This document shows positions 19,821-29,531 of a DNA stretch of 64,000 nucleotides, piece after piece. Each line of letters begins with the position of its first letter. The first letter of the stretch is position 1. The notes under the pieces are model-generated. The model saw only the letters and a program-made list of their open reading frames with translations. It did not search any database and had not been told where the DNA came from. Location of the stretch: the NCBI GenBank assembly GCA_041392785.1, contig JAWKLK010000010.1, positions 189,401 through 253,400 on the forward strand. The letters run 5' to 3'. Position numbers and translations under genes: made by a program. Source of the stretch: OLB9 sp041392785. Lineage in GTDB: Bacteria; Bacteroidota; Bacteroidia; Chitinophagales; Saprospiraceae.

Positions 19821-20528
19821 ATGATTAATTTGAATTTCGCCTTGTTTCAAACACCTGTAGAAACGGGAGTAGCTGACACATCCGCTGAATCTGCGCAATC
19901 GCAAAATATCTTTGATATCATTGCTCTTGGTGGGCCAATTGGTATTGTGATTATGTCAATACTTTTGATCTTATCATTTGCGGCGCTCTATATTTTTATT
20001 GAAAGATGGCTGACAATACAAAAAGCAAGTAAAATTGATGAAAATTTCATCAATAACATAAGAGCATCTGTAAGTTCTGGAAATTTTGAAGGAGCGAAAG
20101 CATTATGTCGTTCTACTGACACGCCGGCTGCGAGGATGATTGAAAAAGGTCTTATGAGAATTGGAAAACCACTTAAGGATATAGATGCTGCTATAGAAAA
20201 TATTGGAAATCTTGAAGTATTCAAGTTAGAAAAAAATCTGTCATCACTAGCAAGTATTTCAGGAGCAGCACCGATGATAGGGTTTTTAGGTACAGTTACA
20301 GGTATGATTCAGGCATTTTATAATATGGCATCACAACAAAATGTAACGCCATCAGTTTTGGCAGGTGGAATTTATCAAGCTTTGATAACGACTGCTGTTG
20401 GTCTTTTTATTGGAATTTTTGCCTTCGTAGGATACAACTTGTTGACTGCTAAAGTAGAAAAGGTTATTTTCCAAATGGAGAAAACCACCATTGACTTTAT
20501 GGATATCTTACAAGAACCTAGTCATTAA
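19821..20528 (+). CDS. exbB: ExbB/TolQ-type proton channel subunit
   Basis: 235 residues. A first transmembrane helix lies at about residues 35-60 (IGIVIMSILLILSFAALYIFIERW). The MotA/TolQ/ExbB domain contains the conserved SGAAPMIGFLGTVTGMIQAF and the third-helix stretch ALITTAVGLFIGIFAFVGYNLL with the Thr lining the channel. With ExbD it uses the proton gradient to energise a TonB-type protein. First gene of a four-gene set; exbD starts 21 bp after its stop. Confidence 0.92.
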   Translation: MINLNFALFQTPVETGVADTSAESAQSQNIFDIIALGGPIGIVIMSILLILSFAALYIFIERWLTIQKASKIDENFINNIRASVSSGNFEGAKALCRSTDTPAARMIEKGLMRIGKPLKDIDAAIENIGNLEVFKLEKNLSSLASISGAAPMIGFLGTVTGMIQAFYNMASQQNVTPSVLAGGIYQALITTAVGLFIGIFAFVGYNLLTAKVEKVIFQMEKTTIDFMDILQEPSH

Positions 20529-20549
20529 AACAATTAATTCTCAAGTGAA

Positions 20550-20945
20550 GTGAGTTTAAAAAAGAGAAATAAGATAAGCGCTGAATTTAATATGTCGTCA
20601 TTGACTGACATTATTTTTTTGTTGCTTATATTTTTTATGCTGACATCAAAAATGGTTCAGATTTCAGTCAAATTGCCAAAATCAGATTCCACTGCTGTAG
20701 CTCCTTCAAATTTGCCTTTAATAATGGCAGTAGATGGCACCATCACAGTTGGAGGCAAGCCCAGCAGTTTGGAGACACTTGAAAAAGACGTAGCATCCGC
20801 TGTAAGAGTGACTGACAACAAGGAATTTGCCACCTTGAGCATTATTTCCGAGGTGGGTGTTCCATGGGAAAATGTGCATAAAGCTTTACAAATAGCCAGC
20901 GGATTGCAAATAAAGGCCATCATTGCCACAGAACCAACAAATTAA
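20550..20945 (+). CDS. exbD: ExbD/TolR-type protein, first copy
   Basis: 131 residues from a GTG start. One N-terminal transmembrane helix (SLTDIIFLLLIFFMLTS, residues 16-33) contains the single essential Asp of the proton path. The periplasmic domain ends QIKAIIATEPTN. It is followed 5 bp later by a paralogue whose first ~35 residues are almost identical in protein and DNA, while the periplasmic domains differ, so the two probably form a heterodimer in the ExbB5-ExbD2 type motor. Confidence 0.92.
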   Translation: MSLKKRNKISAEFNMSSLTDIIFLLLIFFMLTSKMVQISVKLPKSDSTAVAPSNLPLIMAVDGTITVGGKPSSLETLEKDVASAVRVTDNKEFATLSIISEVGVPWENVHKALQIASGLQIKAIIATEPTN

Positions 20946-20950
20946 TTGCA

Positions 20951-21349
20951 ATGGCTATTAAAAAAAGAACAAAGGTTATAGCTGAATTCAATATGTCTTC
21001 GTTGACAGACATTATTTTTTTGTTGCTTATATTCTTTATGCTGACATCATCCATAGTGACTCCAAATGCTTTGGACTTGAGTCTACCTGGTAAAAAATCA
21101 GCTCCGCCACCTCCTAAAGCAAAAAGTAAAATTATCGCTATAGATGAACGTGGAAGTTACACACTTAATGGAACCCCGATCAGCATCTCAGGTATAAAAA
21201 GTCAAATCCAATCACTAAAAAGAATAGATGGAAATAAAGCAGCTATTGTGGTTTCACCATCGGCAAAATCTTCTAATGTTGACGTGGTGGCTATTCTAGA
21301 TCTTGCAAATCAAATGGAAATCAAGGCAGTGCTTACAGAGCCAAGATAA
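20951..21349 (+). CDS. exbD: ExbD/TolR-type protein, second copy
   Basis: 132 residues. Same membrane segment (SLTDIIFLLLIFFMLTS) with the conserved Asp, then a distinct linker (LPGKKSAPPPPKAKSK) and periplasmic domain ending MEIKAVLTEPR. Two divergent exbD genes behind one exbB is usual in Bacteroidota. Confidence 0.92.
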   Translation: MAIKKRTKVIAEFNMSSLTDIIFLLLIFFMLTSSIVTPNALDLSLPGKKSAPPPPKAKSKIIAIDERGSYTLNGTPISISGIKSQIQSLKRIDGNKAAIVVSPSAKSSNVDVVAILDLANQMEIKAVLTEPR

Positions 21350-21476
21350 AATGCAAATTACAATTTTGCAAATATAACCAAAAACTCTTCAACATATATT
21401 CAATTTTACACACCAAAATGGTAGTGTAATCATTATATATAATGAATATATTTAATATAAAAGGGAAAATAATTTT

Positions 21477-22283
21477 ATGTATCAGGACGATTGGACAGAA
21501 GTAAAAAGTGATACCAATGACAGGAAATCCTTCATAATTAGTGGAGTAATCCACTTATTACTTTTATTACTTCTATTGATTCCAATTACGAAATTTGCAG
21601 AAATTCCTGATGAAGAATACCAAGGTATATTAGTCAACTTTGGGGATCCAGATGCAGGATTTAACGAAAATGAACCGGAAGAAGAAAGCTCAAAAGTAGA
21701 AGAAGAAAGTACCGCCAACAGTAGCAATGAAGATATTTTATCATCTACTGTCTTGGATGAAGAACAACCTGTGAAAGCAAAACCACAACCCAAAAAGGAA
21801 ACAAAACCAAAAACAGAAATTAAAAATTCTGCGGAAAATAAGCCGAAAGAAACTAAAAATACAAATACAGAAACCAAAACAACGGAAGACAAGAAAAAGC
21901 AATACAGCGACTTATTCAACAAAAGTAATGGAACAAACAACACATCTAGAACTCAAGGCGATGAATCCGGCAAACCAGATGGAAAAGCTTTAGAAGGTAT
22001 CAGTAAAGGTAGTGGTCGAGTTGGAGGTGGACTTTCTGGTCGTGGTGTCATTTACGAACCAAATTTTTCTGATAAATCACAAAAAACAGGAAAAGTTGCT
22101 CTTACTATTTGTGTCGATTCTGAAGGTAAGGTCATCAAAGCTGATTTTACACAAAAAGGAAGTACGACGACAGACACTTATTTGATAAATCTTGCAAAAA
22201 AGACATCAATGCAGTACATTTTTTCTAAAAGTGATTTGACAAGCCAATGCGGCACAGTGACTATCGATTTCAAAGTACAATAA
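21477..22283 (+). CDS. tonB: TonB-type energy transducer
   Basis: 268 residues. Cytoplasmic N-terminus, one transmembrane helix at about residues 23-41 (FIISGVIHLLLLLLLLIPI) with the conserved His of TonB helices, then a long charged Glu/Lys/Pro linker (residues 60-150) to span the periplasm, a Gly-rich hinge (SGRVGGGLSGRG), and a C-terminal domain (KVALTICVDSEGKVIKADF) of TonB fold. It carries force from ExbB/ExbD to outer-membrane receptors. The 127-bp gap after exbD and its AT-rich sequence leave room for a separate promoter, but the order fits one functional unit. Almost no proline runs, unlike E. coli TonB. Confidence 0.88.
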   Translation: MYQDDWTEVKSDTNDRKSFIISGVIHLLLLLLLLIPITKFAEIPDEEYQGILVNFGDPDAGFNENEPEEESSKVEEESTANSSNEDILSSTVLDEEQPVKAKPQPKKETKPKTEIKNSAENKPKETKNTNTETKTTEDKKKQYSDLFNKSNGTNNTSRTQGDESGKPDGKALEGISKGSGRVGGGLSGRGVIYEPNFSDKSQKTGKVALTICVDSEGKVIKADFTQKGSTTTDTYLINLAKKTSMQYIFSKSDLTSQCGTVTIDFKVQ

Positions 22284-22288
22284 AAAGA

Positions 22289-23485
22289 TCATTCAAACTT
22301 GTATTCAATCTCTTCACTTTCTGGAGATGTAATAATAATCCGCTTTTGATTAGGAGATTTGATGACTTCTCCAATGATTTGGGCATCAAGATCAAATTCC
22401 TTGCACATATCAATCATTTCACTTGCTGCACTAACACTTTTAACATACAATTCCATCCTATGGCCCATATTAAAGACTTGGTACATTTCTTTATAATTAA
22501 GTCCTGACTCGTCACGAATAATTTGGAATAGTGGTGGTAAATCGAATAGATTGTTCTTTATTAGGGTTGTATGGTTTGACATAAACTTGCTAACTTTGGT
22601 CTGACCTCCCCCACTACAGTGAATAATTCCGCTAATTCTGTCTTTAAATGCAGCGATCAATGGCTTTAATACTGGCATATACGTTCTGGTAGGCGATAAT
22701 ACCAATTTTCCAACTTCTATTGCCATTGAGTCTGAAATATTGATGGAATCAGTTAATAATTTTGATCCACTAAAAACAAAATCGTTTGGAATGCTAGGAT
22801 TATAAGTTTCAGGATACTTTGCGGCATAGCTATGATGAAATACATCATGCCTTGCAGAAGTAAGACCATTTGAACCCATGCCACCATTATAGTACTTTTC
22901 CCATTTTGTTTGCCCACTACTGCTCAAACCTACAATCACATCACCCGGCTGAATATCAATAGAAATTACATCACGCCTTGGCATTCTTGCAAAGGTAGTA
23001 AATCCCACATCTATAGTCCTGACGATATCTCCTACATCAGCTGTTTCACCCCCAGAATGAAAAATATCTATTCCAAAATTCTGTAATTCATCAATGTATG
23101 TCTGGGTATGTGTAATGATTTCCTTTAAAACATCACCCGAGATCAATGACTTATTGCGTCCTATTGTAGATGAAAGTACTATATTGTTTAAGCATCCAAT
23201 ACAAGCCATATCATCAAGATTCATGACTAAAGCATCTTCTACTATCCCTTTCCAAACAGATATATCACCAGTTTCCGCCCAATACATATATGCTAAACTA
23301 GTTTTGGTACCAGCTGTATCCGCATGCATGATGTTACAATACTCCTTATCACCACCAACCACATCGGGTATTACTTTACAAAAAGCATTGGGAAAGATTC
23401 CCTTGTCTAAGTCCTTTATGGCATTATGCACTTCATCCTTTGATGCTGAAACACCTCTTATCTCGTAAGTACTATCTTTTGACAT
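22289..23485 (-). CDS. purM: Phosphoribosylformylglycinamidine cyclo-ligase (AIR synthetase)
   Basis: 398 residues, the longer Bacteroidota form. It closes the imidazole ring in purine synthesis using ATP. Motifs: HADTAGTKTSLAYMYW (substrate/ATP loop), NLDDMACIG, FHSGGETADVGD, and GLSSSGQTKWEKYYNGGMGSNGLTSAR; a C-terminal AIRS_C domain contains GIIHCSGGGQTK and a FNMGHRMELYV stretch corresponding to the usual FNMGIGM. Convergent with tonB, 5 bp between stops. Confidence 0.9.
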   Translation of the reverse strand: MSKDSTYEIRGVSASKDEVHNAIKDLDKGIFPNAFCKVIPDVVGGDKEYCNIMHADTAGTKTSLAYMYWAETGDISVWKGIVEDALVMNLDDMACIGCLNNIVLSSTIGRNKSLISGDVLKEIITHTQTYIDELQNFGIDIFHSGGETADVGDIVRTIDVGFTTFARMPRRDVISIDIQPGDVIVGLSSSGQTKWEKYYNGGMGSNGLTSARHDVFHHSYAAKYPETYNPSIPNDFVFSGSKLLTDSINISDSMAIEVGKLVLSPTRTYMPVLKPLIAAFKDRISGIIHCSGGGQTKVSKFMSNHTTLIKNNLFDLPPLFQIIRDESGLNYKEMYQVFNMGHRMELYVKSVSAASEMIDMCKEFDLDAQIIGEVIKSPNQKRIIITSPESEEIEYKFE

Positions 23486-23535
23486 GTCAATAATTTATTT
23501 TATCATCTGTGGAAATATTACGAATCACTCGTACT

Positions 23536-26409
23536 TTACTTGAGAGTTACCTCAAAGTCTTGATTAACAATGGACTGTCCTACTATTATCTCAAACTTAT
23601 ACTTTCCAGGTGTCAAATAATATAACCCATCATCGGGCATACTAAATGAAAACTTCAAATTTTTATACCAATCAGAATCTTGTATGGACTTTAAAAAATC
23701 ATGATGCAACTTTGGTTCTACTTGTAATGGTATCTTATAATTTGACAATCCTTGCTTTAAAGTAATTTTTCCTTTTGCAAGCACTTTCTGCTTTTTGCTA
23801 TAAATGTTATAAGCCGCTTCTATTCGCTTCTCGGAATACACTTGGACAGACATAAAACCAGTATCTATTGGTGTGAATACATTGTTTATCCTTCCCCAAT
23901 TTGTATTGTAGACAGGATGGTCTATGTTCAAGATGTTTAATGACGCATAGTCCGACGATTTCAATAAATAAATCGAATTCAAATCTACTTTCCAAAGAGA
24001 TCTTCCATGTGTAGCAATAATCAAATGTTTGTTTTTTTTCTGGATGACAAGATCATGCACTGGTACATTTGGAAAATTTTCTGTTGCAAATGGTGTGAAA
24101 TCTACACCTGCATTAAAACTTATATAAAGTCCTAAATCATTTCCAACATACACTATTTCAGGATGTACCGGATCTTCTTTTACCACGTTTATTGGAGCAT
24201 TTGGTAGGCCGTTTCCAATTTTCTGCCATGATTGCCCATAATCATTAGTAATAAATAGATAAGGTAAAAAATCATCATCACGATAACCATTTGAACTTAC
24301 AAAAGCCCTTTCTTTTACATGCTTTGAAGCTTGAACTCTGCTAATCCATTTTGAAGATGATGGAATCTCCAAATTTATCCATTCGTCTCCACCATTTTTT
24401 GTAAGAAATACATTTCCATCATCAGTTCCAATGTATATAAGTCCAAATTTAAAAATTGATTCATCCAATGTCGTTATGGTTCCAAAGGGTACATTGCCAG
24501 ATTTCATACCATCTGTCAAGTCGAAAGAAATCTCTTCAAACGATTGTCCTTTATCCATGGATCTCAATAATTTATGTGCGCCCATGTATAAGATATCCTG
24601 ATTATGTGGAGATAGTAAAATTGGTGTTTGCCAGTTCCAACGATAAGGTTCATCTCCCAAATCATGTTTCGGTGTGATGAAGTCCCTTTTCATACTTGAT
24701 TTATCAATCCTGAAATAATTACCAAATTGATATCCAGTATACACTAAATTAGGATTTCTATCATCTACTTGAACTTGCATACCATCGCCACCCAACAACA
24801 TTGTATATGGATAGTGGCCTGTAGCCTCCCAATTTCTACTGAATTCATAGTTATGTGTACCAGACCAAACACCATTATCTTGTGTCCCACCATAGACAAA
24901 ATAATTATCTTGATTATCTACTTGAACGGTATAATACTGTCCCACAGCAGGATTGTTGCATTTTAACCAGTTCTTTCCATCATCATAGGAAATATTTAAT
25001 CCTCCATCATTACCACTGATCAAATGACCATCTAACTTCGAGTCAATCCAAAGTGAATGATGATCCACATGTAGATTGTCAGCATCTAAGCTTCTCCATG
25101 TCGCTCCACCATCCGTGGATGACAATAAAGGCACGCCATAAATGTACAACTTCTGATAATCAGACGGATGTACATGAATTCTCCCAAAATAATATCCATA
25201 AGAATAGTATATGTCATCCAAATAATTCTTGTGTGTTTTCACCCATGTTTTTCCATAATCAATACTTTTATACACTTCAGCCCCAATCACTGGTGTATCA
25301 AATAAATTTGTATTGGCATTATCATTATACGAATAGATATCTTTGATCGTGGTTTTTCTCTCCTGCAAGAGTTTTCTAATATTATTAGGATTGTATTTTT
25401 TATGAAATCCATTATTGGCAAGATATGCAGCTATATCTTCGTCACTTTGTTTTAAAAAATCTGCAACTGACATTGTCTTCAACATTTCATTATCGAATCC
25501 TTTGATTCGATTCTGCTTTATTACATCTTTTGGCCTACGATGGTTATTATCAACAATAGCGTAAATGTGTGTTGTATCATTATGTACCGCTATATCAATA
25601 CCAATTCTACCTTTGCCTTCACCTGTAGGAAACCCACTACCATCTTGGGTGATGATATTCCAATTATCTCCCATATCACTTGAAAAATAGATATTCGAAG
25701 CCGTACCACATCCATCAAAATTCCAAGCTTTCCGCATTTTTTCCCACGTTGCAGCCAATATTACATTTGGATCTTTGGGATGAAATAAAATATCTATGAC
25801 ACCGGTTGAATCATTTACAAACAATACCTTTTCCCAGCTTTTACCGCCGTCCATACTTCTGTATAAACCACGTTCAGAGTTTTGAGTATAAAGATGACCT
25901 AATGCAGCAATGAATATCATATTAGGATCTTCGGGATGTAATAATACCCTGCTAATATGATGACTCTCTTCTAAGCCTAAGTGAATCCATGTTTTACCAA
26001 AATCGAGACTTTTATAAATGCCATTTCCCGCATAAGAAGATCTACTTGAATTTTGTTCTCCTGAACCTAATATAATGACTCCACGGTCCCAGTCTACATC
26101 GAAATCACCTATAGTAATAACTTTTTCACTCTGAAATCTTGGTTCGAAGGTGATACCATTATTGTTGGTATACCACAATCCACCACTAGCATAAGAAATA
26201 AAAAATTCAGTTGTATTATTAGGATTGACATCGATATCCGTCACCCTTCCACTATGGACAGTTGGACCAATGCAAGTTGCTGAAAAATTATGGAGTTTTG
26301 GATATGATGATGCAATAGTATCCGAAATTTGGGAAATACCAGCCTTGTAGAAAAAAAATAATACAACAAGAAATGGTAAAGTTGTCTTGGGATTCTTAAT
26401 GTGAATCAT
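23536..26409 (-). CDS. Secreted BNR/sortilin-type beta-propeller protein
   Basis: 957 residues from the ATG at 26409, which starts a signal peptide (hydrophobic core LPFLVVLFFFYKAGISQ). The body is a string of BNR/Asp-box and VPS10-like blades: GIYKSLDFGKTW, GLYRSMDGGKSWEKV, EVYKSIDYGKTWVKT, LLSSTDGGATW, KLLRSMDKGQSFEEI, VFLTKNGGDEW, FITNDYGQSWQKIG. The ~110 C-terminal residues form a beta-sandwich that may be a carbohydrate- or partner-binding domain. Annotated relatives are called glycosyl hydrolase or VPS10-domain proteins, but no catalytic residues can be assigned. Localisation is periplasmic or outer surface; no T9SS sorting domain is evident. Confidence 0.8.
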   Translation of the reverse strand: MIHIKNPKTTLPFLVVLFFFYKAGISQISDTIASSYPKLHNFSATCIGPTVHSGRVTDIDVNPNNTTEFFISYASGGLWYTNNNGITFEPRFQSEKVITIGDFDVDWDRGVIILGSGEQNSSRSSYAGNGIYKSLDFGKTWIHLGLEESHHISRVLLHPEDPNMIFIAALGHLYTQNSERGLYRSMDGGKSWEKVLFVNDSTGVIDILFHPKDPNVILAATWEKMRKAWNFDGCGTASNIYFSSDMGDNWNIITQDGSGFPTGEGKGRIGIDIAVHNDTTHIYAIVDNNHRRPKDVIKQNRIKGFDNEMLKTMSVADFLKQSDEDIAAYLANNGFHKKYNPNNIRKLLQERKTTIKDIYSYNDNANTNLFDTPVIGAEVYKSIDYGKTWVKTHKNYLDDIYYSYGYYFGRIHVHPSDYQKLYIYGVPLLSSTDGGATWRSLDADNLHVDHHSLWIDSKLDGHLISGNDGGLNISYDDGKNWLKCNNPAVGQYYTVQVDNQDNYFVYGGTQDNGVWSGTHNYEFSRNWEATGHYPYTMLLGGDGMQVQVDDRNPNLVYTGYQFGNYFRIDKSSMKRDFITPKHDLGDEPYRWNWQTPILLSPHNQDILYMGAHKLLRSMDKGQSFEEISFDLTDGMKSGNVPFGTITTLDESIFKFGLIYIGTDDGNVFLTKNGGDEWINLEIPSSSKWISRVQASKHVKERAFVSSNGYRDDDFLPYLFITNDYGQSWQKIGNGLPNAPINVVKEDPVHPEIVYVGNDLGLYISFNAGVDFTPFATENFPNVPVHDLVIQKKNKHLIIATHGRSLWKVDLNSIYLLKSSDYASLNILNIDHPVYNTNWGRINNVFTPIDTGFMSVQVYSEKRIEAAYNIYSKKQKVLAKGKITLKQGLSNYKIPLQVEPKLHHDFLKSIQDSDWYKNLKFSFSMPDDGLYYLTPGKYKFEIIVGQSIVNQDFEVTLK

Positions 26410-26461
26410 TCTAAATATTTGAAAATAATGTCTCTTACGTAGCAATTGCTTCGTATAGGGT

Positions 26462-26469
26462 CAAAATTA
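26462..26469 (-). promoter_or_regulatory. -7 promoter element for the propeller gene
   Basis: Minus strand TAATTTTG, 53 bases upstream of the ATG at 26409. Confidence 0.4.
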
Positions 26470-26497
26470 CAAATATTATATGAAATTCTTGAAAATT

Positions 26498-27007
26498 TTA
26501 CTTTTTCATCATAGAATCTACTCCATCCGTAAATTCTTGCACAGAAGGAGAATACCCTGTCTTTCCAAGTGCTTCAATCATGAATTGATTTTTCTCCAAA
26601 TCTTTTTTAAGATGAAATACCCAAATAGTAGGATATCCATTTACTCCAAAAGCTTGTTGTAATGACGTGTTTTGAGCTCTGATAGCATCAGGGATTTTCT
26701 TTCTACTAGGAAAGTCCAATTCCAAAAGAACTACATTCTCCCTTGCCCATGTTTTGAACTCTTCTTTGTCGAATACGGATGCTTTCAGTCTCTTACACCA
26801 TCCACACCAATCACTTCCAGTAAAATTGGCCATGATGGGCTTTCCAGTCTTATTAGAAATAGCATAGGCTTCATCAATATTCACGAGCCAACCTTCAATC
26901 TCTGCTTTGTAAATTTCTTGGCTTGATTCTGACGTTTGAGCATTCATAATCACAGGCAAAGACAGAAAAAATATCACAATGATTTTTAGAATTGACTTAT
27001 TATTCAT
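26498..27007 (-). CDS. Exported thioredoxin-fold protein (CGWC)
   Basis: 169 residues with a signal peptide (MNNKSILKIIVIFFLSLPVIMNAQ, cleavage after AQ). The thioredoxin domain follows: GKPIMANFTGSDWCGWCKRLKASVF has the active-site pair CGWC, and the cis-proline lies in NGYPTIWVF. Predicted periplasmic disulfide reductase or heme/cofactor thiol chaperone of the thioredoxin_7/DsbD-gamma type. It precedes the propeller gene by 89 bp on the same strand; that gene has its own promoter element. Confidence 0.85.
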   Translation of the reverse strand: MNNKSILKIIVIFFLSLPVIMNAQTSESSQEIYKAEIEGWLVNIDEAYAISNKTGKPIMANFTGSDWCGWCKRLKASVFDKEEFKTWARENVVLLELDFPSRKKIPDAIRAQNTSLQQAFGVNGYPTIWVFHLKKDLEKNQFMIEALGKTGYSPSVQEFTDGVDSMMKK

Positions 27008-27037
27008 TTTGGCAATTAAAAATTTATTTTATGACAA

Positions 27038-27045
27038 CAAAAGTA
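27038..27045 (-). promoter_or_regulatory. -7 promoter element for the thioredoxin gene
   Basis: Minus strand TACTTTTG, 31 bases upstream of the ATG. Confidence 0.45.
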
Positions 27046-27158
27046 TGTTTTTTGTATCATTTTTGGTTCTAAATAAGAAATAATTAACTAAAAATGATAT
27101 AAAAGATTCTTTGGTTTTGCTGTTGTAGTACAAACAATTAAAGTTTACAAAAATATTA

Positions 27159-27166
27159 TATCTTTG
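27159..27166 (+). promoter_or_regulatory. -7 promoter element for the lipoprotein gene
   Basis: TATCTTTG, the same octamer found ahead of secA, the CBS gene at 51.3 kb and the 30.4-kb secreted protein. It lies 92 bases ahead of the ATG at 27258. Confidence 0.5.
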
Positions 27167-27257
27167 CGCTAAAATAAAATGTTGATGGACATTATTTTGG
27201 CTTAATTATACTAAATTGGGCTTTATGACAGTTAACTTATTTAAACGAAAATGTAGC

Positions 27258-27890
27258 ATGAATTTTAATAACAAGCATTTTTTCTATTTAATAATATCAC
27301 TTGCTTTACTCTTTGGATGTAAGAAAGAGGAAACGTATTCATTTTCTACTCCGAGTACATACAGATTTAATAGTCCTTCTCTTACAAACAGACAAGTATT
27401 TGCTATTCAAGATAGTAAGTACACCCAACTGATAGATTCTCTAGGGTCATTTGACAAGTCTAATGAGGAAATAGCAGATACTTTGAATGTATTTATCAAA
27501 CAAAATTTTATTGATCCTTTCATTACAGAAATCACATTAACTGACAGTAAAAATGTAAAGCTTGTGATAAGTCAGTATGACACACTGACAAAAGCATTCA
27601 CTGTGTTAAGAGAAGAAAATTTAGGGTATACTCTGGTTGGTAATGATGTCGAAATAACTGGTTATCCAAACCTTAGCATCAATATTGATACGGATTTTAT
27701 GGAGTTAAGATTATGTAAATCATTTTCAGAAAGATCCATATTTAACTCTGATAAAAATGAGTATCATGAAGAAAACTGCACAACGCGTGATGGAGAATCA
27801 ACAATCAACAATATTGTAGTTTCAAATCCTTCCATTACATATGACACCATTGGATTAGAATATGTGGATTTTATTTACTCTAAGTATTGA
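27258..27890 (+). CDS. Hypothetical lipoprotein
   Basis: 210 residues from the ATG at 27258; upstream in-frame starts would put extra charged residues before the signal. The signal peptide ends in a lipobox (ALLFGC) followed by KKEE, so the Cys should be lipidated. The mature part is mostly beta and polar with no motif I recognise. It includes a short Cys-containing segment (LRLCKSFSER and ENCTTRDGE) that might form a disulfide. Convergent with the adenine deaminase gene. Confidence 0.6.
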   Translation: MNFNNKHFFYLIISLALLFGCKKEETYSFSTPSTYRFNSPSLTNRQVFAIQDSKYTQLIDSLGSFDKSNEEIADTLNVFIKQNFIDPFITEITLTDSKNVKLVISQYDTLTKAFTVLREENLGYTLVGNDVEITGYPNLSINIDTDFMELRLCKSFSERSIFNSDKNEYHEENCTTRDGESTINNIVVSNPSITYDTIGLEYVDFIYSKY

Positions 27891-27894
27891 TAGT

Positions 27895-29523
27895 TTAGTC
27901 TTGTTTATAAAAACTAAATGTCTCTGCATCGAATAGTCCAAGGTCAGATAATTTAATTTTTGGAATGACCAATAAAGCCATAAATGAAAGTGTCATGAAT
28001 GGCGAGTACAAGTTACACCCCTTTGTTTTAGTCCATTGCGTCATTTCTTCATACATCAGCCCAATTTCCTCTGCATTTTTATCCGTCATTAATCCCGCTA
28101 TTGGGAGTGGTAATTCAATAATTTCTTCCCCATCTACGCAAACCAATCCCCCTTTTGAATTAATAAGTGATGCAATAGATTTCAAAATATCCTTATCTTC
28201 CACTCCAACCGCAATAATATTATGAGAATCATGAGCGACAGTACTGGCTATTGCACCTTTTTTCAAACCAAATCCATGAATCCAACTTACAGCCGCTTGA
28301 GATGGATAGTATCTGTTTATAACACAAATCTTTAGGACGTCATGTGATACCTCAGTTTGTAAATATTCTCCAGATTGATTTGGCTTCCAAGAAAACTTCT
28401 CTGTAACCAAAGCTCCATCAATAGCATGGATAATCTGATGGGATTTAATTTTTTTATTGATGACACGAATATCAATATGAGAAGTATCCTGGATATTGAA
28501 ATTATTAATATAGCCCGATCGATACTGAGGTAAATGTACGTGATTTCCATCAAAAACACTTACCCCATCAATGATTGTAGTGACAACATTGAGTGTTTCT
28601 GCACTTGAAACTATAATGAAATCTGCAGGATCACCTAATCTTAGAGTTCCGACTGAGAGATTATAATGTTCAACTGGATTAATACATGCCATTTGAAGTA
28701 CATCAAATAAATCATAGCCCAAAGCCAAAGCTCTTTGAACTAAAATATTTATATGGCCATGTAAAAGGTCATCGGGATGCTTATCATCACTGCAGAACAT
28801 CAGGTTGTCCTTATAATCAGGAATTAATGGGTGTAGTGCTTCAAAATTTTTAGCTGCAGAACCTTCTCTGATGATGACTTTCATTCCATGTTCTAATTTG
28901 AATAGTGCTTCATCAAAGGTAAAGCATTCATGGTCTGTTGAGATACCTGCTGAAATGTACTTAACGGCATCAGTACCTCCTAATCCAGGCGCATGCCCAT
29001 CTATGGGTTTACCTTGAGATTTAGCTGCTTCGATTTTTGCGAATACATAGGGATCATTATTCAACACGCCAGGATAATTCATCATCTCTGATAAATAATA
29101 AATATCTTCGGATTGCATAAGCTCCCTAATTTCATCGACATGGATGCTTGCTCCTGAATTTTCAAAAGAAGTGGCTGGTACACAGCTCGGAGCACCAAAA
29201 TGGATTTTCATTTTGGCATTCCTCGCATTTTCGATCATAAATTTAATACCATCCATTCCACACACATTGGCAATTTCATGTGGGTCGCTGACCGTCGCAA
29301 TGGTACCATGTTTTAATGCAATCCTAGCAAACTCTAAAGGTGTAAGCATAGAACTCTCAATATGGATATGCGCATCAATAAATCCAGGCAATATCCATGT
29401 ATGATATTCATTATTATTCTCCTGAATGCTAAAAATTTTGCCGTCAATAACAGTTATGTCTCCTGGAAAAATTCTTCTTGCTCTAATATCAATGATATTT
29501 CCTGAAAATATTTTCATATCCAA
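27895..29523 (-). CDS. ade: Adenine deaminase
   Basis: 542 residues. Amidohydrolase of the COG1001 type that converts adenine to hypoxanthine in purine salvage. N-terminal beta-sandwich residues 1-50; metal site DAHIHIESSM; KIHFGAPSCVPATSFE; a second His site GKPIDGHAPGLGG and STDHECFT; FCSDDKHPDDLLHGHI; and the family-specific C-terminal half with AVSWIHGFGLKKGAIASTVAHDSHNIIAVG. Full length. It begins 8 bp after the SlyD-type gene on the same strand, so the two are probably one transcript. Confidence 0.92.
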   Translation of the reverse strand: MDMKIFSGNIIDIRARRIFPGDITVIDGKIFSIQENNNEYHTWILPGFIDAHIHIESSMLTPLEFARIALKHGTIATVSDPHEIANVCGMDGIKFMIENARNAKMKIHFGAPSCVPATSFENSGASIHVDEIRELMQSEDIYYLSEMMNYPGVLNNDPYVFAKIEAAKSQGKPIDGHAPGLGGTDAVKYISAGISTDHECFTFDEALFKLEHGMKVIIREGSAAKNFEALHPLIPDYKDNLMFCSDDKHPDDLLHGHINILVQRALALGYDLFDVLQMACINPVEHYNLSVGTLRLGDPADFIIVSSAETLNVVTTIIDGVSVFDGNHVHLPQYRSGYINNFNIQDTSHIDIRVINKKIKSHQIIHAIDGALVTEKFSWKPNQSGEYLQTEVSHDVLKICVINRYYPSQAAVSWIHGFGLKKGAIASTVAHDSHNIIAVGVEDKDILKSIASLINSKGGLVCVDGEEIIELPLPIAGLMTDKNAEEIGLMYEEMTQWTKTKGCNLYSPFMTLSFMALLVIPKIKLSDLGLFDAETFSFYKQD

Positions 29524-29531
29524 GTGCTATT

